Below, piece by piece: positions 55,750 to 64,000 of a stretch of 64,000 bases of DNA. Made by a program: the position numbers and the translations under genes. The stretch lies in assembly GCA_036362985.1 (NCBI GenBank), contig JAYGXS010000002.1, forward strand, positions 91,293,263-91,357,262, in the 5' to 3' direction. Under the pieces are notes generated by a model. The model was not told the origin of the DNA and searched no databases. It was given only the letters and a program-made list of their open reading frames with translations. This DNA is from Ligula intestinalis. Taxonomy: Eukaryota > Platyhelminthes > Cestoda > Diphyllobothriidea > Diphyllobothriidae. Positions within the stretch are counted from its first letter, which is position 1. The number at the start of each line of letters is the position of its first letter.

Positions 55750-58435
55750 ACTTACAGTGAAAATAAGTCACCGGTCGCGAAACAAATCGCTACCTAAAAT
55801 TAACACTAAACGTCAAAGGCCCGAGAGATTTGGTCTTACACTTTTCCTTGCTATGTTTCTTATAACCGCGGGGGATTTAATAATCTACAATTTTTGTACC
55901 CAGTGTGTCATATTGTTGTTTATGCATCCATTTGCGATGTTTCAGCAATAATAGAAAGATCATGGAAAACGCTATAAACTCTTGGGAGCAAATAGTGATC
56001 TAATACATTAAATTGCGTTACAAAGAAGCTTCTTGTAATGTTCGACGATTGTAAGGCCGTACGTTCCGACTTTGGCCATGTTTCTTACAAATTCAAGAAT
56101 TGGGAGGCTGTAAATGAGTACCTATGTATCCTTTGAACAATGGCAGGACTAGACCTCTTCTGATCTAGAAACACTCCTTCCAACTTCACCATGAATAATT
56201 AGATGGGACTGAACCTTTTTGATCTAACAACCCGTTTAGTTTTAGAGGCGTGGCTTTGACATTCCTGCGTCCGCTGTGTTTCTTTCGTAAGCCGTGTAAT
56301 TCTTTAACTCGGCTTGTTTCGGAGCAGATGATAGCAACAGAAGACATAACGGAAGACTTTTCTTAGCTACGATGGCTGACCTATATCAGCAAATGTTAAC
56401 GGAAGCTGTATGGCAAAAAGCAAAAGTACTCCTTCTTATACTCACTTAGCAGAAAATTAGTTCTTCTTTAAATTTTATACTTGAGGGACGTGTATCTTTG
56501 GATTTACAAAAAATGTTTCTTATTATGATATTTTTAACACCGTGGACTGTTTATTCATAATAATTGTTTCCATCAATTAATTTGTGTTGCCTATAAAGTA
56601 TAGCAAAGGATCCCTATTCAGTGCAAACTTTCCTGAAAACTGCATGACGCTTTCCTCATAGAATAGATAAGTGTGGGAAGTTCCTTACGCATGATGTAAA
56701 TAGCTTGTAGCTTTGAAACCTCCAAGGAAAATGTACTGGCCGTTAGCATTCAAAATTATTCAGCAGTTTAGAATTTTTTAAAACTGAAAGAGACAATTGC
56801 TTCACGTATAAAATTTAAAGAGGCCGTAATTTGGTACTAAGCGAATACAAGAGGGAATACTTTTGTGTATATTTGCTATAAAATGTGTTTGAATTTATAT
56901 GATAATCTAAAATGAATGGGAAAAAATATACTACTTCAGTAAAGGCCTTGAATAGTGATCAAATAGATGTTCATTAAATGAGGACATACTGGTGGGACTG
57001 ATGTATCAATCTTAAAATTCTATTTAAGTAACTAGTTCGAAGTTAACATGCATCTCACAATTCCGGTTGAACTACTGTGACCCTTCTTATTTATAACATA
57101 CGATGGGAGGGAGGTACATTGGCCTTCACTTAGATTTTGAAGGAAAAGTCTCAATTTATGCATTTGGCAAAGGTTTCTGTTACATCTCGAGGTATTTGAA
57201 GCGAGGTAAATGATTCTTTTGATTTTAGAGTGGAATATCAAGTGGTTTACCTAATATTAGTTAAAGGTCAAGTGCTATACGCCATTGAGCTCGAAGGACT
57301 CAGGAATCAAAACGTTAACCTAGTATTGCTTAGCTTAGACGCGGCTAAGAAACATAATTTTCAAAACAAGCTGTTTCACTGGTCGCATCTTTTCCTTCTG
57401 AACTGCTTTCTGGAAATCACCTATTCGCTCCCACAGGGCTGGACGATGTTCCACTGCGTAAAGTCTAAACACTTTCGTGAAGTGAAACTGTGTTTTCTGA
57501 ACCCACTCTAAAGTATGACACGTGGTTTCACGACCTCGTAATCAGCTGCTGTACAACGAAAGGTGTGGTAATTTGAGCGGTAGACTTGAATTCGTCTAGT
57601 AAGTGTATGAAATATAGGGATAAGGACAGCACGAAGACGAAGCAAAAAAAACTGTCGCATGCTGCAAAATGTAAGATGCTATGTCTAGGAATTAAAAAAA
57701 GCCAGAAGGTTAAGGACCGAAAGTACAATCAGTAGTTTTTTTCTTAAGCATTGAGTCATCTTGACCTAATTATCATAGCATATGTGGATCATCAATGACC
57801 ATTGACTTAAACTCTTGGCAAGCCAGCTTAAGCATGTTTTTGCTTAATACGATCAATAAGATATTTGTTATTATGATTAACATGTCATAACTTCAACTTT
57901 TTCTTGTACTCAAAATATTCGCGATGATCACAAGCATGTACCTGTCCTAGTGAAAAGCAAAGCAAGCTTTCGGTTGATGTTCTTGGAAACAAGCTAAAGC
58001 TCCCAAAAATGTAAACAGATCTCTGCTCATTTGGAGGTTATTTTGGAGCGTAATGGAAGACTAAACATATCCAGGAGGGCAGTTGAAAACATAGTTGTAT
58101 TTTTCGTGAGGGAGAACAATGAGCGCATAAGAAAATAAATTACTGAATGAGTAAGCAACACAAAGAAGGCTACTTGGCCGTGTTGTGATTTTTAAATCAT
58201 TTAACGACGTTCTTGGAGGAAGAATAGCTGGGACAATTATATCATTTAACTGGTAGCACTACTGTTAATTGTCCGAGAATATAACGCTCAAACAATCGAA
58301 TAAGGATGATTTATATAATCCGCTAAACAACACAGGGAGAGAGGAATGCCCCACCCAAGTGGTAGAGGTGTCCGCGCGCATAATTACAGAAAGGCTAAAT
58401 ATCCTCGTGTCCTAACTGTAACGTTTGCTCAAAAA
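55750..58435. other. Noncoding, no recognised element
   Basis: AT-rich DNA. The plus frame 57230-57511 (93 residues) has no recognisable family. Confidence 0.4.
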
Positions 58436-58439
58436 TAAG

Positions 58440-58540
58440 CTCTAGTCATAGTCCTAACTTTAAACCTAACTCCAGCTTAAACACTAGCACATCAGTTAAC
58501 ACTAACCCTAACTCAACAGCTAACCTCAATTTATCCGTTT
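58440..58540 (-). repeat. Degenerate GGTTAGG-type array
   Basis: Plus strand: agtcctaactttaaacctaa, cacatcagttaacactaacc, ctaactcaacagctaacctc. Imperfect. Confidence 0.5.
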
Positions 58541-58623
58541 TTTGGCGTAAAGCCACCTATATTGTGGATGGTTGTTTTACTCCTGTCTTGTTTGGGAGGT
58601 TAAATAAATTCACAGCGCACAGC

Positions 58624-58750
58624 GAGCCTCGTAACTCAATGGTAGAGCGTTGGCTGCGCAGAAGCCTTCCCTGTTGTGTGGGTTCGACACCCACCGAGAC
58701 CGTGAGTTTTTACCAAATGGGTCAGTCGAAGTATTTAAATCTGCACCAAA
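58624..58750 (+). mobile_element. tRNA-derived SINE, copy 5 (related head)
   Basis: T arm GTGGG/CCCAC with loop TTCGACA, B box GGTTCGACACC and a D-arm-like CTCAATGGTAGAG are present. The acceptor is weak. It is followed by gtgagtttttaccaaatggg ... aaatctgcaccaa, a diverged version of the family tail. Confidence 0.65.
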
Positions 58751-58759
58751 ATTTAGACT

Positions 58760-60740
58760 TAACTCCTCACGATTTTTAGAGTTCTGAAACCTAGTGATTC
58801 ATGGTTTCAGGCTGTTTTTTTTCCATCTGCCCTGTATTCTACCAACCTGTTGGCGTTAGAGAAGTGCCTACGACTTACTTGGTTAGGGAGTCAACACAGG
58901 TGGGAGGGTTGTTTAGAATAGTATTGCATATTTTACTCGACTTCGGTCCTGACCTGCTTGAACCAACTGTGATCTTCCAGGCTTCGCGTGTGCGTGGAGA
59001 TACTGACGAAAAAATTTGCAAGCTGAGTCACGGCCGACATTTAGGTTAATCTGGCTCATATTAGAAAACGTTGTTTTTATCTTGAGATGATCGTATATTG
59101 ATTTGGATCGGAAGCATAAGTTGAACGTTTGAAACACCTCCATTTCGTTCACCTTTTGCGAACAAGTGTGGCCGACTTCAATAACGCTTTTCATAAGCAT
59201 TTTTAAACGTTTGTTGACTCCCACCTCTAAATTCCGATAGTTTGGCTTAGACTTACACATAAAAATGTGTGGAATTTGAGACAATTATGTTGAATTTACT
59301 TAGAAAACAAGTATAATGGGTCCTTATCCAGCCTTACAGTACCCTTCGTAACTCATGAAATGTCGTGATTTTCACAAGAAAAGCCCTGTTTTACAGAACC
59401 AGACCATGTGGTGTCCCCCGAAGTCCTCCAACAATAGAGAAATGACAATTCGTAAAAAGAATTCATATCTTGCTGCATATATTTATATTACGTTACTTAG
59501 AAATACCAAATATTAAGAAACTTCCGAATACGTCTAAAATCCCTCTGATGGAGTTATTTAACGTTCAGAAAGTTTCTTTATGGAAAAAAAGGGGTAAACA
59601 AGCCCGAGCATAACTACGCTTGGGTTTGCCTTCAAATATCCTTACGGAACCAGTGCAATTTTTAGTGTGACCACCAACCCGCAGCCTACGGTTCGATTAC
59701 AGATTTCTGCACAATTTTACAAGAACTGTCGGTATATATTCACTTCTCCATTGCTGCATTAGCTTTCGATTGATTGCACCAATAAGGAAGTCATAGCATT
59801 AAAAGAATAACTAAGCTCAGCTATTGACAGGCCGGCCATTGATAGATAAAATTTAATAGAATGTTTAAGTGCATTTGTAAGTATCCTATTGTGTGTATAC
59901 ATATGTTTACGAACACCTACAAAATCAGATACTTCTTCTAAGGGTGTTTGAACATCCTTTCTGCTAAGAAGAGATCGGAATGAGCCAATAAATTGCTGCA
60001 ATCCACTTTGCAGCCACTTCGCGATGGAAGGTTATGATGATTGTTTTTACCTAGATGCGCGTAGCAAGCATGCTTCCCCTGAAACTTGTGTCAGCCAGAA
60101 AACTTGATTACTTAAAGGTGTTATCAAAAATACGCGCGAAACCGGAGTGGTTTTTTGGATTCAAAGGCCGCTTAAATTGGGTCACACCCAGCCTTAGGCC
60201 GGAAAGACCTGTGCTCGGATAAAAACACCTTCTGATCATTGAGCACTCGGTTCCAACGTAATTCCACATGAAACTGAATGATTTCCATCACACGTTACAA
60301 GTTTCTCCACGACTGCGCGTTTGGCTCGAATGTTCAGCGTCTACATTCAAGCGTCAGGCCGAGTAGTCTTGAATGTTCATACTTCCCCGAGATTAAAATT
60401 ACGAGTGGTTTTCTTTAACATGCAAATTAAAAAAAAGAATTTCCATACAAACAGTATGACACGTTTTCAGAATTGCATGGGACTGACCTCCACTAACCTA
60501 GGTGAATTGTGGAAGGAAAAAGAGGGAAACTCCTATCTGTTTTGGAGTGGTCAGTGGTTAATAAGTTATTTTGACAAACGCAAACATACAAAAATGGCCA
60601 TTTGTAGTTCATTGACCGTAATCAGCCAGTTGTGTCCAGGCGCCAATTTCCAAGCCTTTTGGGTCTTCGTGGCCTCCGATTCACGTTAAATTCGGTTTAT
60701 TAACGCAAACTACTAACAGATTGCTTGCGGCCATTTTTTT
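58760..60740. other. Noncoding region upstream of the homeobox gene
   Basis: No exon recognised. Frames at 58913-59284, 59759-60001 and 60321-60689 show no domain. Regulatory sequence for the homeobox gene may lie here. Confidence 0.4.
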
Positions 60741-60744
60741 ACAG
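60730..60744 (+). promoter_or_regulatory. 3' splice site upstream of the homeobox start codon
   Basis: ccatttttttacag ends at 60744, leaving a 77-nt leader to the ATG. It could be a 5' UTR intron end or a spliced-leader acceptor. Confidence 0.45.
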
Positions 60745-60821
60745 AATACATCCACCATCTACAATCCCTCATAGCAGCTTGGCGCGCTTTTGTCCTTCAA
60801 AGTGACATAAGCTTTCGGAGT

Positions 60822-63645
60822 ATGGAACCGTCGACCTCCTCCTCCCCCTTCGGAGTAAATCACATCCTGTCCGTGACTAAACCTGAGTCCAAACCCTGCG
60901 ACCTTTCTCTATGGAACTCCACAATCGCCCCCACCACCACGGACAAAAACTCAGGCAGTCGAGCAGAAACCCGACATTCATCCAGCTCCGAACTCTCTCC
61001 GACCGATAGCCTGCCCTCCTCTATAGCGTCCTCCCCGCCTGTCGCCGAGCACCTGTCGTTCTCCCCAATCGCCTCTTCGACTGTGAAGCGCTATCGCAAA
61101 GCTCGTGTATACTTCCAGCCGAAGGATCTATCTATTCTAGAAAACTTTTATAAAAAGAAAACCTACCTTTCAGGGCGCGAAAGGGAGATTTTGGCTCAGC
61201 AGTTGGGTATAACGGAGGACAGGGTATGATTTAATGACTTATTTTTGTTATGTTTTGGTATGTTAAACTCTTAATCAAGCGTTTGTTGTTGACCAGGGGG
61301 TGTGATGGTAGGTTTGTGTGTATATTTTCCCTGTCTTAGCTACCCACTTCCTCTCCTACGTCTGATCTTGATTCTATAATGGAGCTCGTCAAAATCTAGG
61401 GTCGAACTGTCATTATACAAATTTTGTGAAGTAAAGCGCTTAAAAAGACTCGATGAGCACATCTTACAGGAAATACTGTCAGTATACAAGTAAATAGGAT
61501 TGTAATTGTTGGTCGGATAATGGTTAAATAATTTGTCCTTCCATTTTGTCAATCGGAATAGGATGTCCGCCCACAGCATCGACACAGTGGCAGCACAAGT
61601 AATTCGTAGGCACACTTACATTTTAGCCATTCCAAACGCTTACCGAAATGATACTCTCTACTTGCAAATTGACAATTCTCCTCCAAACAAGTGTACTTCT
61701 GCAATTTTAATCTTGACCAAAACAATTACTATACGAACTACGCTGTCAGGGCTTAAAAAGATACTCGAAAAGCGATTGAGAGGCCAAACAAGTTTTTCTC
61801 GAAATATCTCCAGAGTTCATTACAGAGAAATATTCTTCATTTAATGAATGATCGAATAATCACAAAAGTCTCAGCGGTGGGGAGGCACCTTTCTTAAAAT
61901 TTAGCAGCGAACTTATTTCTCCCCTCTGTGATCAGATGTTAGCTTCCAATGTCCAACCCTCTTCTGTTTCCAAAATGGCCTGGGGATTTGTGGTATTGAA
62001 TTAGACTTCGGGATAGGGTACGAGCCGAATTTCATTGGCCGAAAGTCCCAAATGCACTAACCAATCAAAACGGAGATGGAATGCCAATAATTATACAATG
62101 AACTCTCACAGGCTACAATATCCAAAGAAAATAGCTGACGATTTTGAAAAGAAAGAAGATTAAATAAATGTACTTCTCAGATGGCTTATAGTGCCAAGTA
62201 ACCTCGAATACGGCATGGTTTGCGTGGCACAGCTTATGTTTTACAATTATTTATTCAACTTTATGTATTCCACGACCATATTTTCACTGTCTCTTCGAAA
62301 AAAACAACGGATTTGGTGTTACCATCGAAACGAATGAGAAAGTCCATACTACTGAGGTATTTTTCTTTTCAGGAGATAATGCTCATGGCTGGGTGCATAA
62401 ATGACAATGGGCAGCATGCGCGTTTAGTATTAGGGGGCAGTTTAAGAAAAGTTTGTTCAGCTCACCATTATAAAAACTCTCTTTTTCGTAACCTTTTTGT
62501 TTACTTCACAGTTTGAAGAATACAGTCTGGATTTATTGAACTCTGATGCCTATTTCTTTGCAAAATTATAAAATTGAAACACATTGCTTTAATCATCCCG
62601 GAAGATAAAGAAGCAGGGTCAATTCCTGAGACCAAGTTGTATTTAAGCTAACGTTTCGAAAACATTCTCGCTTTCATCGTCAGAACATAGCGTATTTTCT
62701 ATTGCTGGCGTCGAGTGAGTGTGTCTGACCATCAAACGCGTGTTATAACTGTGCCTGATGCACGCGCGCCGATCGGTTTAACCGATTTATTGCTGATGGC
62801 TGTTTGAATAATTCTCGCCCTCGCGAGTGCCTCTATGAGGAGCGTGTGAGGTGTGCCTTCTGAGCTCATGAAACCTTGTGCCAAGGCTTTTGCCAAGGCT
62901 TTTGCCAAGGCTTTTGCCAAGGCTTTTGCCAAGGCGTTTCCCCCTTCCACAACAAAGGCTTGCATCGCAGTTTTGGCATGTTATGCTGTAAACCACTGCT
63001 GACTGTTCTGTCAATAGTAGCGGGTCTTTGAGCCTCACAATCTGCTGTCGGATCGTAAAATCTGACCTCTGGGCCCCACCGATCCCGAATGATTTCAGGA
63101 TTCTTGAAGTCGACCCTGATACGTTCTTCACATAGGGAATGGAGAGTCAAAACTTAGGGTCTTCTTAAGGCCGCAGTAATTTAACGAGACGCAGATTGAA
63201 GTTGGTGTAGGACAACTCCATTGAACATTTTTACTTCTCGCCGGTGTAATTCGTTGATATCAATTGGTCCACGAGTTTAAATCCATGTAGAGGAAATAAA
63301 ATCAACGCACATGACATTTTCCAAACGGCGGATCGGATTCTGAGTGTATAAATTAATCGTATTTCGTTTAGGAAAACAAAAACTTGAATTATTAATTCCC
63401 ACGCCTCCCGTTTACTATCACGGATTTTATTATTGAACTAGGGTTGACAGCTACAAAAGAGACTCAACGTATCAAAGATTTCTGGGCGTTTCTAGTAATT
63501 GCTTCGAAAGAAGTATTGAATATTATTTTGGTATTCTTGCTTGTAGATTAAAACTTGGTTTCAAAATCGCAGGATGCGGGAGAAAAGAAAGGTAAAAAAG
63601 CCCTCCTGCAACCATTTCCAGAATGGGAACAAAACTGTCCAATAG
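60822..63645 (+). CDS. Divergent ANTP/NK-like homeobox transcription factor (two exons)
   Basis: Exon 1 (60822-61223, 134 codons) has a Ser/Pro/Thr-rich N-terminus (MEPSTSSSPFGVNHILSVTK) and homeodomain residues 1-44, from about residue 91: KARVYFQPKDLSILENFY, then KKKTYLSGREREILAQQL and GITEDR. Exon 2 (63547-63645) continues IKTWFQNRRMREKRK and stops after 32 codons. The two join in phase 0 with GT-AG borders exactly between homeodomain residues 44 and 45, a classic intron position. W48, F49, N51 and R53 of the recognition helix are intact; position 47 is T, 50 is Q, 20 is Y rather than F, and 54 is M. T47 with Q50/M54 resembles Vent/Bar/NK-like factors, but the arms are too divergent to name an orthologue. 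It should bind TAAT-type DNA in the nucleus. An alternative donor (AAG/GTAAAA at 63591-63592) could lead to a further exon. The predicted protein is only 166 residues. Confidence 0.85.
62646..62687 (-). ncRNA. Hammerhead-ribozyme-like motif at PLE 3' end
   Basis: Minus strand: TGTT, CTGACGA, T, helix II GAAAGC...GTTTTC (6 pairs including one G-U), GAAA, CGTT, AGCT. The core CUGANGA and GAAA are intact, with GUU as the cleavage triplet. The helix II sequence is unrelated to that at 50937 or 21240, yet pairing is kept and the spacer is again 19 nt, as at 50937. Helix I is weak (three pairs). It lies downstream of the GIY-YIG frame at 62740-63150. Confidence 0.55.
62740..63160 (-). mobile_element. 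Penelope-like element GIY-YIG endonuclease in homeobox intron
   Basis: Minus strand: IRQQIVRLKDPLLLTEQ, SAVVYSITCQNCDASLCCGR, then GKRLG, four GKSL-type units and TRFHELRRH. VVYSIxCxxCxAxYxGxTGxxLxxRxxEH is the GIY-YIG core of a PLE subgroup. Here the YIG tyrosine region reads LCCG, and a 12-bp tandem repeat has expanded the adjoining helix in frame. After HELRRH the homologous text shifts frame. No RT is present. It lies antisense to the homeobox gene within its intron, so it is tolerated as intronic DNA. Confidence 0.78.
62881..62940 (-). repeat. 12-bp tandem repeat, five units, inside GIY-YIG frame
   Basis: Plus-strand unit ccaaggcttttg: four perfect copies and one variant (ccaaggcgtttc). 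Since 12 is divisible by 3, the endonuclease frame stays open through it. Confidence 0.92.
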
Positions 63646-64000
63646 GCCGTTTTTATTTACCAGTTATCTAAATGCCAGAATCTATTAACATCGCTTTTCA
63701 TTTTTTACTTACCTCCTTTGTACAGACTCTTTTACTTTGATTTGGAATTGTATATTTTGGACTTTTTATTAAGGACACAAGTAAACTGTGCTCAGTGTGA
63801 CTTAATTTTAATTGAAACCTGCAGGGTTTTTGGTAAGACTTCTGGCGTATGCGCAATCAAACATTCTGAATTTCCAAAAGACTTTCGTATGAAAAGCAAA
63901 CTTGGAGGTAATAATGCTACTATCTAGAGATTCCAGTAAACGGGTGTGATACTACAGCAATACCGCTGTGTTTGGCAATAAACTGTCTCAAACGTGTTTG
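63646..64000. other. Downstream of the homeobox exon 2
   Basis: An acceptor-like cctcctttgtacag ends near 63725; the frame after it does not continue a homeobox protein recognisably. An AATAAA lies at 63979-63984, a candidate poly(A) signal. Confidence 0.35.

Larger units (their letters stand above)
61224..63546 (+). other. Homeobox intron (2323 bp)
   Basis: Starts GTATGA and ends CTTGTAG. Apart from the antisense PLE at 62646-63160, nothing recognisable. The frames at 61340-61615 and 61533-61844 show no domain. Confidence 0.8.

Noticed and set aside
1..64000. CRISPR arrays, bacterial operons, ribosome-binding sites, rRNA genes
   Set aside because: None seen; introns, SINEs and retroelements show this is eukaryotic DNA.

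Overview
This is eukaryotic DNA, most likely from a parasitic flatworm (tapeworm or fluke). The evidence is a recognisable SHQ1 gene whose first intron is only 35 nt (mini-introns near the 5' end are typical of parasitic flatworms), strong polypyrimidine-CAG acceptor sites close upstream of start codons (compatible with spliced-leader trans-splicing), and a dense, decayed mix of Penelope-like elements (PLEs), RTE- and CR1-type LINEs, a Helitron, pogo/Tigger transposons, an LTR element and tRNA-derived SINEs. The phylum is inferred; the species cannot be read from the sequence.

Only two host genes can be supported. At the left, on the minus strand, is the 5' end of SHQ1, an H/ACA snoRNP assembly factor: two exons at 2991-3529, with later exons further left or off the window. 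At the right, on the plus strand, is a small divergent homeobox gene. Its homeodomain is split at residues 44/45 by a 2.3 kb intron (exons 60822-61223 and 63547-about 63645). Most of the other 57 kb is intergenic or intronic DNA made of dead repeats.

Layout: 1-6 kb SHQ1 and plain noncoding DNA. 6-11.3 kb CR1-type LINE pieces, one split by a 969-bp Tigger-type transposon. 11.3-12.5 kb PLE with 202-bp inverted arms. 12.9-15.6 kb RTE-type LINE (minus) with a destroyed catalytic YADD. 15.7-17.3 kb dispersed repeats and the 3' end of a Helitron. 17.4-21 kb GC-rich repeat families. 21.2-21.9 kb PLE with a GIY-YIG domain and a hammerhead-like motif. 22 kb SINE and a (GAA)22 array. 23.4-28.3 kb largely featureless. 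28.4 kb pogo-type MITE. 30.1-30.8 kb PLE piece between inverted arms. 31.7-33.3 kb fold-back repeats. 34.6-39 kb a roughly 640-bp repeat array invaded by an LTR retroelement, a PLE and a SINE-like unit. 40-44.7 kb dispersed repeats, a retropepsin remnant and SINEs. 48.6-55.7 kb more PLE remnants, SINEs and hammerhead-like motifs. 60.8-64 kb the homeobox gene, with a PLE lying antisense in its intron.

The most notable signal is a set of hammerhead-ribozyme-like motifs at PLE 3' ends (62646-62687, 21240-21284, 54610-54651, 54555-54596, 50937-50978, and a decayed one at 43657-43697). Two lie just downstream of GIY-YIG reading frames. Their helices I and II are kept by compensating changes, and helix III is a 4-nt palindrome (ACGU), suggesting cleavage as dimers. 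Hammerheads in PLEs are a known phenomenon, but these copies, their association with (CTT/GAA)n arrays and their inverted-pair arrangement deserve attention.
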